Source: Tetrapyrgos nigripes (taxonomy: Eukaryota > Basidiomycota > Agaricomycetes > Agaricales > Campanellaceae). From it: a DNA stretch of 64,000 nt. Both the position numbers and the translations under genes were made by a program. Below, piece by piece: positions 35,160 to 46,958 of this stretch. The DNA lies in NCBI GenBank assembly GCA_013368315.1, contig JAACJM010000059.1, positions 344,677 to 408,676 of the forward strand. Direction: 5' to 3'. The number at the start of each line of letters is the position of its first letter. Position 1 is the first letter of the stretch. The notes beneath the pieces are model-generated. The model ran no database searches, had not been told where the DNA came from, and saw only the letters and a program-made list of their open reading frames with translations.

Positions 35160-35424
35160 ACCTCGGGAACCCAGGGCCCAGGCTAATGTTTACTGTCACC
35201 AATGAGTCTAGAAACACTTGAGCATGAAGGAGATTCAGGCAGAATGAAAGGCATATTTTAGGTGAAACGTTTCCACCATGATACAGATTCATATTGGATT
35301 CATACTGGATTTTGACGTTGCCCGAATACTCGCCAACTCAGTAGTGGGGAGACAATTGCAAGACAAGACAACCCGGCATTTATTGTATACCCCAGGGCTC
35401 TGCCACTCCCGCACCTAGATCGTA

Positions 35425-35640
35425 ACATACATCACTCTCTTGTTTTATGGTGAGTCAACTGGTACGCATCACGACTCAGGTTCCTTCCTGACAAGTAAAT
35501 TACAGCTGAGCTGAACGTTTTATGGTGCTACGGAGAATGACAGGTCATTCGTAGTGGTTGCTATTGGTAGTCATCGTGCCTACTAATTTCGATACTGGTG
35601 AAGTTGGAAGAAAAGATATTTAGAGAAAAGCAGTGACCCA
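35425..35640 (+). pseudogene. inverted 3' fragment of a third copy of the secreted-protein unit
   Basis: Read on the plus strand, this segment is the reverse complement of the 3' flank found at 34576-34745 and 55240-55460: it shares AGAGTGAT/ATCACTCT, the CATCACGACTCAGGTTCCTTC run and GGTAGTCATCGTGCC. It fits the flank of copy 2 better than that of copy 1 in places. It ends before any coding sequence. Confidence 0.65.
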
Positions 35641-36071
35641 AGGCTCTGCCACTCTCGCACCTAACGCAACATACATATACAGGTCCGTATTCAATGGCCC
35701 CGGATGGGCTCGACTGCTGACATTTGGACATTCAATGCTCAGATACGAGGGCACTCCGAATCAACTCCAGACAAGGTGGGACGTAGACAGACCCTCTACG
35801 TACAAATAGAACATCAACTCGCAACAGTTCCTGATGTACCATCCTGTGAACTTATGCAGTACTTATGTCTCTGTCAGAACTAGGGACTTTTCCTACCCCT
35901 AAACTCAAATTTTGGCAAAATTCTTTGTATCCCAGAGTCATCATGAAGCTCCATGTCTTGTCGTTGGCCAGGATCGCTCCAGACGTCTACTCGTTGTTTT
36001 TGTACACGATAGAGAAGCTCAGCTCTTAAAAATAATCCAGCAGCTGTTTGGCAAGCCCTCGTCACTCAATC

Positions 36072-37377
36072 CAGTGTTGTCCTTAAGCCTTAACAGTTAT
36101 TAACATTAAGACCTTAAAAACCTTTTAATTTAAGACCTAACTTCAGAAGAAAAACAATTTAAGCCTTAATTAAGACCTTAGCATTAGCACAGCCACTGCT
36201 CTCTTTTTTCTTCTGGTATAGGGAAGAAGCACGTCCAAGCGAGGACATTGGATGAAGACGGTCAGGAATCAGTCAGGGGTAACGAGAGAAAGGACAAGGA
36301 CGGACATGAGAGTGGTGTGAAGTGTACTTGTTGAAGACGCGTGTGATTAAGTGAAGGCTCAGATGAAGGCTCAGTAGTAAACGCTCGATTGAAAGGCTCA
36401 GTTGGAGAGTTTTTGGCTCAGGCTCAGGCTCGAAGTTAGGCAGGAAGGAAGATGACAATTGGAGTACTCTACAATGCTATATAGAGTCTCCCAGTGCCAA
36501 GTAAGTACAAAGAAAATATAACTAAAAGGAGTGAAAGATTTTTCAGGAGCGCAAAGAAGAGCTGGTATCGACAAGATACTGAGGAAGTTAAAAATAGGCA
36601 GTTAATGGAAGTGAGAGAAGGAAATTTAGAAGTCGGAGGAATGAAGTCCAGAGCAATGATAAAAATTGGCTGTATTCAGAACAAAGAGGTAGAGACTCTT
36701 ACCAATGCTACTCCTCTCCCTCCCTTGTTGGAACATTGCCAGACGACATACGATGCACAATAGGGGACCCCAAAACCCTTAATGCTTGTTCAAGGCATTG
36801 GTGCAAAGGGTGGGACAGACAAGGAAGGAATTGGAGTAGATGTTGCAGAATTGGCTAACCCGATGGGGAAAAGGGTATGGTGATGATGAGGAGTATAAGG
36901 ACAACGAGGCTTGTAGGTGGAATTAGGGAGAAGGACAGTTTTATAAAGAGAAAGGGAAAAACTTTGAGAAAGTAATGTAAGTAGAAAATAAAATAAAAAT
37001 GAGAATTGAATTGTAGGGCAAGTGGCCCTGCTACACTGGAGACAATGATATGCTCAAGACTGTTCAAAAGCTGTCTACTTATCAAGGATCACCATTTCAT
37101 TTTTTTCTGCAGGCAAGAACACTCAAAGTCATTGCTGCAGTCAGACACAGACTCTTGGGACAAAGAGCAGCATATACTGTAGAAAAGTTGTATGTGTAGC
37201 TTCTACAGCAGAAAGCCTACTAAATGATGCTGGATTGGGAGTGTTCTAGAGGACCAGGATTTTTTAGTACAGGTGGCTTAATTTGGGCTTAAAATGCCCA
37301 TAATTAAAAACTATTATTAACAATTTAAGATGTAACTTCATTGGGTGGCCTTAATTAAGGCCTTAAGGACAACACTG
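36072..37377. mobile_element. non-autonomous hAT-type element, 1,306 bp
   Basis: Terminal inverted repeats CAGTGTTGTCCTTAAG at 36072-36087 and CTTAAGGACAACACTG at 37362-37377 are exact over 16 bp, and ACTCAATC flanks both ends (36064-36071 and 37378-37385). An 8-bp target duplication with CAGTG-like ends is the mark of the hAT superfamily. Subterminal AAG..TTAA words recur near both ends. Internal open frames are short and resemble no hAT transposase, so the element would need a transposase from elsewhere. The exact duplication suggests a fairly recent insertion. Confidence 0.88.
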
Positions 37378-37385
37378 ACTCAATC

Positions 37386-38024
37386 AGTGCATTTCCAGAC
37401 ATTTTGGTATGATGATAAGGATCTGAGTGACTACAAATGTTTACAAGGCCCTTTAGGTAGGAGGACCAAGAGCTCATATGCCAGGGGTCCTGGAGGCAAC
37501 CCAATGTTGCTACTGTAGGAACTAGTCCCTGACTCTCGTAGATAGAGGGTGGAAATGTGCAAGATCAAAATTGGCTTATTAAGAGTACTTATCTCTTCTG
37601 CACCACATTCTTCTATTGGATCATGGAGAAGAATTTTTGCAACTCAGATTGGGAGATTATCGAGGAACACATTGAAGGATGTAGGATTGACCAATGGCAG
37701 GATGGAGTTTCTGGAGCTGAGCACTGGTGTACGGAACGTACTGGATGAAAGAGGTGTGGGCCAGCAGGGTCACTAAAGATTTTTCCAAGTGGATGTAGAG
37801 AACTTTTAACCCACCTCCCCCTTGATATTTTGGATTGTTTTGTGAAGTATCGCAGACAGGGTCAAATTTTGGAGGGGTATTGGAGGAGTATTGGGATAAC
37901 TTTGGGGAAGTTTTGAGTTGTTTTTCAAGGTACTGAAAAGGGGTTGATGTATTGCTGAAGTTTTGTAGATACATTCTCAATAGTATGACCTATATATCAC
38001 TTTCTTAGGGTGATACTGGAAAAG
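37386..38024. other. no gene recognised
   Basis: No family is seen. Short open frames only. Confidence 0.3.
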
Positions 38025-38202
38025 GGCAGTGTGCGCAGTTCAACCCAGAACCAACCGTTGCTGTCAATGCAAATGATACACTTGGTAACCTAACATTCAC
38101 CCATCAACACATTGTGATGAGCATTGAGAGCAAATCCGACTTACTACCACTGGCTCTTGACAGTAGGACAAGTTCCTTCAATGTCGGCAGTGTCTGGCCA
38201 TA
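38025..38202 (+). pseudogene. cupredoxin-like domain fragment
   Basis: One open frame reads AQFNPEPTVAVNANDTLGNL, then FTHQHIVMS and TSSFNVGSVWP, which matches the run of strands in fungal extracellular cupredoxins (F-x-P-x-x-V-x-A-x-x-x-D-T, a His-Thr/Ile-Val copper-loop region, and FNSGF-like turn). The PC motif after the histidine is absent. The frame is cut at 38203 by a transposable element and no convincing continuation is seen after 39228. It is an inactive remnant and the assignment is tentative. Confidence 0.4.
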
Positions 38203-39226
38203 TGGTGTTCAAAGTGTTAAAAAAATAAATTCTGAGTTTCACTTTGCAAGTTTGAGGCTTTGCGACTTTCAACTTGCGATTTCCGACTTTGCATTTCAGA
38301 GCTGACCAAGAATAATGCAGGCAATTAGCTCTTCAAGGCTCCTGGGCTTTGAAATATCTCTTTTAAATGCATCTATAGGGAAATCTGCTCTGTAAAAGTT
38401 GTTGAAAAGGGTGTTTGGGGCAATGGGAAGTAGACACCTTGGGTGGCAATGCATATTTGGAAAGATCTTTTGGGCAAACATAAATGACGAATTCATGCTC
38501 GGGGCCGGAACTACTCCATATGGCTGTTTGGCCTCAAATTGGTCCCATATGGAGTAGACCCGGGTGAGCAAAAATGGCACTGAAAAATCTGAAATTTAAG
38601 TTTGCACAGAGATCTTTGGAAATATGCAATGCCACCCAAGGTGAGACAGGTCTCGGTTGATGCATGTCCATGTGATGTGAAATTTCCCGATGCCGTCACT
38701 TTGGCTTGGCTTTGGCTGCCACGTTGCTCTTGCCTTTCTCCATGGTTCCTGAACCGGAAATACTCTGTGGTCAATGTACTTGTATGCGCAAACCCCTTGA
38801 ACATCTGCCTGGAAGACTGGACACTCACTATACCCCTTTCCAGGTCCATTGAAGTTCCACCAGTACTTACCCAAGTACTCCTTCACTTCATCTTTGCCTA
38901 GCAACAGTCTCTGACCAAATAGAAAGAGTCAAGCCATTTCTACCAGGATGGGAAGAGAGGAGAGATTGCCAGAGTTGCAAGAATTGTGAATAACAGCAAC
39001 TATAGTTTGGTTCTTTCTTTGTTATATTTCTCCATGTACATTTCAACTAGATGTTTATTAACTACCATCTGATTCCCTCTGAGTACCAGTTTCTAAAGCA
39101 AGTGAGTACTGAGTGGCAGAGTGTGAAGTTGGAAATTGCAAGGTTGAAAATCACTGCCTCAAAATTGCAAAGCCTCAAACTTGCAAAGCAGGACTCAGAA
39201 TTTATTTTTTAACACTTTGAACACCA
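38203..39226. mobile_element. 1,024-bp element with inverted ends and TA target duplication
   Basis: TGGTGTTCAAAGTGTTAAAA at 38203 is mirrored by TTTTAACACTTTGAACACCA ending at 39226; TA flanks both ends (38201-38202, 39227-39228). Similarity of the ends extends about 90 bases (GCAAGTTTGAGGCTTTGC shared). A TA target duplication fits the Tc1/mariner type. Internally a further inverted pair around CTTGGGTGGCAATGCATATT (about 38440 and 38640) is seen. No transposase frame is recognised, so it is non-autonomous. Confidence 0.75.
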
Positions 39227-39773
39227 TAAATTATATCCTCAAAGGGCTATGTGCTTGTCTTCTACAACAAATAAGTGGCATAGCCAGTGGTCCCTACACT
39301 AATTATCTGTAGGACAGTTGCTTTACAGTTCCAATCCCTGAGCTAATAGCAATGAACTGAGTAGTCCGTGTTCATTTGTTTGAGAATCTTTTCAAGGAAA
39401 GCTCAATAGCCTGCTGCCCAGAGCCCATTTCATTGTTGACTGTCTATTGCATTCTTTCAGCATCAGAAACTCAAACTGATACAAGAGTTTGCTCACTGGA
39501 TCTGCAGACTGAGTAACTTGGGGCAAAAGTTATGCCTTTGATATCTGTATTTTCAGTACCTTGAGATGTCGCTTGAGGAAAGCTAACAGGATTTTGAGTC
39601 GTTGGATTGTGGCTGAACTTGCTCTGGATGTACTCTCAGGAATTGAGGCTATGAGAAATCTTCAGAGAATGTTAGAACACATCTGAACAGTGACTCACAT
39701 CACTAGGAAAGAATTCCAATACACTGCAGGTCTTCTGAATCAGTAACAGGATCATTTCAATAGTACAGCGAAC

Positions 39774-40990
39774 TCACATCTCAGGACCAAAATACCTATT
39801 GCTGTTGACAGTAAAGTTGAGGGCAGGGCTATGATCTGCACATAAGTAAAATGAGGTGCTTTTATCAGCAGAAATTGTACATGTTTGTACTGTTATAACC
39901 TCTCCTAGTGTGGCCAATCTAATATCATTTCTATGAGTTCTCACTAATTGAGAGATATATCCAGATGTCCTCACATAGTCAACAAATTGGTATTCACAGT
40001 GAACAGTATGACAGTGTTCACAGCGTCCCATGTCCTGAATATTCCTTCAAGGTCAAACAAGGCCACCTTTGATGATTTTTGGATGAAACAAATCACTCAC
40101 CTTTTTGACACGGTTCTTGATCTGAGGAGACTGGCAACTGCAATTATTTGCCTTCAAAAAACTGTAGGAGGAAGCACTGATGATAATCATATATATGCCA
40201 TCAAAGGCTAGATTGCTTGCAGCTGCAATCTTGACAGCAGTCTGGTTTTCTTTCAGAGAAAGTATTTCCCACTCCTCCATGGGTACTTGCCACATATTGT
40301 GGGGTGTAGCTTAGAGCTCTTTGTGCCTCCATACCCAGGACTATAATCATGATGGCTGAGCAATTCAGGACAATGAGAGAAAACCACTCACTGATGGTCA
40401 AGACAAAATCAAGGATGGTTAGCAAGATCTGAGGATCTTGATGTCAGCCTCTTGAATCCCGTTGAGTGGAGATAGATGGTCACCATTAAAATGATGACTG
40501 TAATTCTCCAAGCCTTCTGAATGAATAAATTGCTCAGGGACCAGATTCGCCAACAGAAGAATCTGCTAAGAGTTGAAACAGTCAAGACAAGGGAACAATT
40601 AGTTACCCTTTGACTAGAATTTCAAGACAAGCCTGAATGAAATGTGATCAATTGCAAGGTCATAAACCATACCAAGCATGTACTGCATTGACTGTTGTCC
40701 CCTGGGAAGGAGGTGAACATTTCAGGGAGACTACGTGGTATACAAAAGAGAAGCTTACACCAGCAACTCTTTGGATAGCAGAAGATGAGTAATAATCAGA
40801 ACAACAGTTTTGCAGAGAGGAAGTGAAGCCCACCTTTTGAGTTGTGTCATTAGGATGCCCAGAGGATTTTCAAAACCTTTGATGACAGTGTAGTAAATCT
40901 CCATCGACAGGAGAATTTGCTCTGCCATTTCCATGAACTTCTCATTAACAAGATTGCAAGACATGTGTTGGCTGTTATGACTAGAAGGTT
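39774..40990 (-). pseudogene. DUF6534-type membrane protein relic
   Basis: Minus-strand exon-like pieces follow the order of a DUF6534 protein: IYYTVIKGFENPLGIL (about 40890), equivalent to the YLVANFGNLALL element of the intact gene at 4320; FFCWRIWSLSNLFIQKAW (about 40550), the helix after it; AASNLAFDGIYMIIISASSY (about 40210); and VNTVILFTVNTNLLTM (about 40000). The frames change between pieces, some changes look like introns, but stops and missing parts at both ends make it a degraded copy. It faces the P450 relic to its right in divergent orientation. Confidence 0.5.
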
Positions 40991-41834
40991 GAAAATGGTA
41001 CTGAGCACTTACCCTGGTGACAGTAGCTTGCAGGAATGAAAACTCACAAGATCAAGACTGAAAGCAGCTTCAACCATAGCCTATCACTCCTAGTCCTGGT
41101 GTGGGTGATGTATATGAACATTTGCAGACAGCCTATTCCATATAAACTAGGTGAAAATGATAAGTATGTCACTGGTAACAGGGTTGCCAGGAGTTGTACT
41201 TACACTGTAGAAACAGTAAAACCAATAAATTGAGTTCCTTCTGTGCTATTGACACTCATACAGGCAGAAAGAAGGGAGGTGATGGGTGTACATAGCTTGA
41301 TTACAACTGAAGGCATGGATTTTATAAATGGTTAGCAACTTGCTTTATTTTAGATTGATTTGGAGATCATACATGGAGTGTAGCACATATAGATTCTGTA
41401 TTCTGCAAAAGGGCCCTTTGATCTATCTGGGGTTTCCACTTGATGGAAAAGCTGTACAGAATCTTGATGATGCAATGAAACATGATGCAATGACAGATAC
41501 ATAACCTAACTTGAAGCCTGAGCACTTGTGATGGACTTCTGCCCAGTGCCCAACTTCTGCTGGCAAATGCATAGTCCTCGAGGCTTCTAAAAGCTATCCT
41601 TCAGCATGTATTGTGATAAGTTCAATCCCAGAAGAATATTAGTGGCACTTACGAGACTGCTGCACCAAGCAATGCAACGAAAGACAATTGACAAGCATCA
41701 CAGCAGGGGTTTAATTACCAGCCCATCATAAGAAGCTGAAGTGCCCACTAACACTGCCTTCACATCTCTCTTGCCTTAGTCTCGTTGACAATACCTCATG
41801 TGTGTACTCATGCCTGTGCTTCCTTTCCCTCATG

Positions 41835-44800
41835 GCCCTGCACTTGCTTCATACTCTTGTTTTGGCAGTCTATGTGTGGTGGATGGCTAAGCTGTGGTTA
41901 CAACACAAAGCTGTGATGAACCAGCCCAGCATACAGTAAGTCTAACCTCAAAAGTCTAGTCAACTGATGGTTACTGAAAGGCAGGAAGCCCTATCCATTA
42001 CTTGACAACTCTCTTCCCCAAAGATTCTTTAATCTCTGGTCTTATAGACTCTTCATCTACAATGGTCCTTGGCCTGTTTTATTTATGGTATAATAAAAGA
42101 CGATGGTACGTGTCTGGTTGGGACATTTCGCTTGCAGTGAGTTGCTTTTATTCTTCCAGATCTCTCAGTATTGACAGATGAGCCTCCTAGATATCATTAT
42201 ATCCACGTGTCTGAAGGACATGAATAGTGTCTGACCCAGCACTATTCAAGGTGTGTGGTAGTAAACAGTTTGGTGAGTGTAAAGTGATCAGTGCTGACCA
42301 ATTAATCTGTAGAAAATCACCTCATCCTGAGCTGAGTTTCCTAAACCTATAGAGCAGTATGCCATACTTAGAACCTTTGGAAGGAACATTTTAACTGAGG
42401 AGGGTGAAGAATGGAAGAAGTACAAATGAATCTGCGCTCCTGCTTTCTCTGAGGTACATTGGACCATTCATTTATTCCTCTTTCAGCTCAACAACTGTCT
42501 TGTATGGGACTACACTATCCATATTATGACAGGCTTTTTTGAGGAAGTTTGGCTCTCCCATCAAACAGAACCTGACACCCAGATCATAATACAAGACTTC
42601 AAAATCCCATACCATCTATCATTTGGCACCCTCTTCTCTCATGTTAATGATTGGGAAGTGCTGATTGTTTTTATTTGGATGCATTTCGTGCTCAGAATAA
42701 TTGTAGCTGCTGCATTCAGACAGCTCCTAACCTGGAAAAGTGTCAATACTTCCTACATGTCTTTTTCAAGTTTGAACAAATCCAATTCTTTACTTAATTC
42801 ACACCCAGGCCCAAATGCATCCAAATTGAAGCTAACAATCAAGCAAATATTTGAGATCATCTCTGAGGGTTTTGTGCTCAAACTCATCCTGCCAGACTGG
42901 CTTTTCTGAAATGCAGAATCGTCACTTTGGCTGTTTGGTGAGAAGTTCAGGAGGCAGGTAATTAATGTTAGAGAAGTGTATAATCATCTACAGGTGATCT
43001 ACTCGTCTCTTATCCTTTGCTTCCCATAATTGTGGCTCAATATACTATGGTCAGGTCTACATGAAAGATATTATTACTACTAGGCAGACTGGTCTTTCAG
43101 CATCTGGAAACTCTCTGGTACAAACTGATTCAGAGAAGAAAGCTGATCTGTTTACCAACTTACTTGAGGCAAATGAAAATGACCTTGATCAAGCATTAGC
43201 AGACAGCTCGGTCTGGGACTCTAATGTTGGAGAGTATGTTCAAATGAAAGAGTTGTGGGCCAGTGCCCAGGCGTGGCGAGTACAAGGCCAGAAGGTAATG
43301 TTGAAAATAAAAGAAATGAAAATAAAAATGAATCATGTAGGTTTTCGAACTTGTGAAGAGGATGAAAAAAGGCAGTGAGAGTTGCAGCCTGGAGCTTAAT
43401 AATAGAGGCAAATGACGGAAAAAGACGGATGGGGAAAATCGGGAGGCTTTAAACATAGCCACATGCAGAAACCGAGTGCAGAAAACTTGTCCTCATTTTA
43501 TTTGGCCTCGTAATACATTGTGTGGTGCAAACAGAATTTGCTGGCAGTAGGCGTGGCTGCCTGTTGCGTCAGAACTAATATTTCTTTCCATCAGATCACA
43601 CCAGGACAAAGCTAGAAAGAAACACAGCCCCACAGATCACTCTGGTCCAAACCCGTTTATCAGATGGATAGACAGGACTGTTTAAGCATAGCCACAAGCA
43701 GAAGTCGAGTGTAATAAACTCAACCTCATTTCATTCAGCCTCATAACTCAATGCACAGTCAATGAGCTTAGGACTCTCAAGGCCAAAAGCTCTGTCCAGA
43801 AATCAAAGTTGAACACTGCTGAACTGATGGGTAAGCTTCAGTAATTGATGTGCTCAATAGGTACTCATACACTACCCTTGTACCTTTCAGGAAACATGTT
43901 CATCTTTCTCCTTGCCGATCATGAGGTGAAGTAAGATGAAAGCCTGATTAGCATGATCCTAACAACGAGCCCATTCCTTTCATTGATATAGACAACTGCT
44001 CATACTATTGCCTATGTGCTGGCATTACTTGCACTTTACCATAATGAGCAGGAAAAGCTATTTCAGCATATCAAGAGCATTCTACCAGATGGTCAGTTGC
44101 CTAGCTACAAGGACTTGTCTCATCTTACTAGAAGCATGGTGTACATCTCTTCAATCTTTTCATTGGATTTACATGCAATGACTGACTGAAATGTTACTGA
44201 ACATCAGAGTCATGCAAGAGGCCCTTCACCTATTCCAAAGATGTCTGCCCAAGACACAACATTCTTTGCAGAGAACTGCAAAACTGACAAAGAATCAAGA
44301 CTGACTGTAGAGAAAGGCAATCAGATTTTTTTACACTCAGTAGGGGTACATTATAATTGTGAGCCGTCGTCATCACTCCATTGAGTACCACTGACTAGTT
44401 GAACTGTTTCAAAACAGCTCATTTTTGGGATGATCCAAGCAAGTTTAAGCCTGATCAATTCATGCCTGGATCAGACTGGCCCAGAGATGTGTTTAGTACT
44501 GGTGAAAATTTTCTTTGCTCCTTTCACCCACTTGTTGATACTTATGCCTTACCTTTCCATCACAGGTGCAAGATCCTGTATGGATCACCGTTTCACTGAA
44601 GTTGAAGGCATAGCCATCATCACCATGTTGATGCTCAAGTATTGAGTCAAGGTCAAGGAAGGAGAGAATTTTGAAATCAAGAAATGGACTGACTATCACA
44701 TTTGTACTTTGTTACAACCATCTCTCGCAGAGTTGACTGAGTATTTTTTATAGGCTGGTTCAACTCCCTTTGGTCTTTACGAAAAGAATTTGATTTTTAG
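41835..44800 (+). pseudogene. cytochrome P450 (CYP63-like), decayed
   Basis: A hydrophobic N-terminal segment (HLLHTLVLAVYVWWMAKLWL) near 41850 is followed by GWDISLA near 42120, FPKPIEQY and FGRNILTEEGEEWKKYK near 42400, DLFTNLLEANEND-like text near 43150, the I-helix-like TTAHTIAYVLALLALYHNEQ near 43990, FKPDQFMPGSDWPRD near 44450 and the heme-ligand region GARSCMDHRFTEVEGIA near 44565. The ligand cysteine is kept, but the usual glycine after it is Asp. Stops (for example TGA at 42427-42429 in place of Arg) and frame changes break the gene. The ETAHT-type I helix and the GIAI-x-TML tail point to the CYP63/CYP5037-type oxidases of white-rot fungi. Confidence 0.7.
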
Positions 44801-45599
44801 GAGCATCAGACAAGGTGAACTAGCATAGATATCCAGCGATATACTTGCATAGAAACAGTACAAGTATACAAATTTGTCCACTCAAAACAGCGGAGAAAAT
44901 AGTAGCCAGCATTAACTGATTTCATTGGATTGAGAGCCATACATCAATAATGGAAGGGGCAGCAACTTGGAATAAAACAAACATTATTTGGGACATCTGA
45001 GCACAACTTGGTCAGTCAGTCAACCAAACACCTCATCTTGCACCCAGGCCCTATTCCCATGAAGCATGCCCATGCCTTGTGGAAGAACTGGAAATCTTCC
45101 ACCCAAGTCAAAGGACCCATCTACATTTTAGCATCCAAGTTCCAACTTACCAAAAGTGGTCATGAGCTAGAATGTCAGAATCCCCTTCCAAATTGGGTGA
45201 GTTGAGCAAACCACATGCTACAATGGCTTCATAGCTAACACCATTTGAACACCATTCACCATTCACACTTCATCTGAACATGAACTAGTGTAATGTGCAT
45301 GCTGAATGTGGCATTACCTGGGAATGAAGACTGAACCATGATGTCATATTACTCAATACATTCCAACTTACTCTCAGTGATGGTAGTACATAGAAATGGA
45401 TCTAACATAGATTAGATGCATGTATCTCTGAGGATTGTTAGGGATTGTTGCATCTCATTTATCCAACTGATCAAGCAAATTTGAGCCATGAAATCACTGT
45501 ACTTTAGAAATGCTCTTTAAAACCTGCTACATAGGCACAAATTCAACTTCACCTTGCATCACAGAATCCACCAAAACATGGCCATGCATGGATCATGCT
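44801..45599. other. no gene recognised
   Basis: No coding family seen; short frames only. Confidence 0.3.
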
Positions 45600-45742
45600 G
45601 GCCAACCATCCACAGTCATGGTCCTTACAGTTCCATGCATAATCCAAGCATGTAATACCATGGCCAAGACTTGGAGGTTCCATGCCATGGAATACTATGG
45701 CCAGCATATTCCATCAAGGGCCATGACTGTGGATGGTTGGCC
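45600..45742. repeat. hairpin with perfect 22-bp arms
   Basis: The 22-base arm at 45600-45621 (from GGCCAACCATCC to CATGG) has an exact reverse complement at 45721-45742. CATGGCCA words recur within the loop. It may be a degraded miniature inverted-repeat element; no target duplication is evident. Confidence 0.7.
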
Positions 45743-45754
45743 ATGCTTCAGCAG

Positions 45755-46642
45755 ATTTCGTGATGCTTGGTGCCACAAATTTAGATTCATCGTGCGTAAC
45801 ATTGGAAACACTGGCGGCTACAAATGCTCTGATTCCAAGGTGAGTAATCCATTTTTGTTGTACTCCACACATATCAACACTGCGGGCGGCCATTGATATT
45901 TGTAGGCATTTTTGTTGGGACTTAAATTACGAAATTTTCGCCCAATTTCTAGGCTGATAAAAGTCAAAGTATTTGCCGCTGAAATGCCAGATTTAAATGG
46001 AAAGCTGGCATTTCAGCGGCAAATACTGGCAAATACTTTGACTCTTATCAGCCTAGAAATTGTGCTAAAAATTCATAATTTAAGTCCCAACAAAAATGCC
46101 TGCAAATATCAATGGCCGCCCACAGTGCAATATCTGACAATGTTTCTTTTGTATCCTAGTGCGATGCTGATCTCTATTCAGTTGTAGAACTTGGCAAAAG
46201 CAGTGCGTACTATCAAACTGATCATGAGGTTATTGACCAGTTTATAAGGACGAGTGACTGATTCCCTTTCCCAAAACCTGCAGCCGGCCTTCCCATAGAA
46301 TTCAGCGATTTGGAACAGTCCTTTCTCGGCTGGACAATGGAGCACGTAGTACGCTTAGATTACGACCTCATTGAGGAAGGCATCGATAAATGCCGGAACT
46401 ATTTCGAGACTAACGGAGTTTCCGAAGCCGAGCAATCCCCTATCATTGCTGTCCTCAACTTCAGTCGCCCTGATTTCCCGGAGATTCTCGTGCTGCCCAT
46501 GGACCGGTTTGAAGAGAAAACCAAACACTGGCGCGCGGAACGTGCTAGACGTATCTGTCCCTCTGAGATCAAGAAGCTTGATGTGGAGGAGATTAAGGAA
46601 AAGGTTGACGAGTTTGAGGTGGGATTTTTCCGGCTGGCATGA
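45755..46642 (+). CDS. hypothetical protein, 3' exons; intron carries a MITE
   Basis: Three exon-like blocks join in frame: about 45755-45840 (ending NTGGYKCSDSK before GTGAGT), 46161-46251 (CDADLYSVVELGKSSAYYQT) and 46292-46642 (IEFSDLEQSFLGWTMEHVVR, ending GFFRLA and a stop). The first intron, 45841-46160, contains the 249-bp CACTG element and has intact GTGAGT and TCCTAG borders, so the insertion may be tolerated. The last 115 residues are acidic and Glu/Arg-rich. The 5' end is not found. No family is recognised. Composition is like that of the active genes to the right. Confidence 0.45.
45879..46127. mobile_element. 249-bp CACTG-ended MITE inside an intron
   Basis: Ends CACTGCGGGCGGCCATTGAT and ATCAATGGCCGCCCACAGTG are nearly perfect inverted repeats, and the two halves are complementary almost to the centre, so the whole element can fold as a hairpin. 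CAA flanks both sides (45876-45878, 46128-46130). CACTG ends with a 3-bp target duplication are typical of the CACTA superfamily, to which Plavaka belongs. Confidence 0.85.
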
Positions 46643-46958
46643 ATAGAATCAATAGATGGCTCACCTTTGTGAGAGGTTATGATCGTTATAGTGACTCGGA
46701 GGACGGCGAGAGTGAGGGCTATGAGTTGGAGTAGGGCAAGCCTTAAAGGTTTGGACAAGGACTTAGAGTTGCATGCGTATACTACTAGCTAGGATTGGTC
46801 GAGAAAAAATTCGTGTTCTTACTCATGAGTCATCGGGCGGCATGAGTGGGCGGGCGTCCGCGTGATCTGTCAACGGCCGTACTGCGCCGTACTGCTTGCT
46901 CCCTCCGTCGACGCGTAGAAATGCTGGTTTCTTCTTCTCTACGACCTGCTGAGTTGAC

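Larger units (their letters stand above)
34576..35880. repeat. duplicated segment, copy 1 (copy 2 at 55266-56310)
   Basis: The two segments are clearly alignable through the secreted-protein gene, its 3' flank and about 800 bases upstream, with long near-identical runs such as CGCATTGAGCTTGGTCGCAA and TTGCAAGACAAGACA. Copy 1 differs by an insertion at about 35425-35640 that is itself an inverted 3' fragment of the same unit. Confidence 0.85.
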
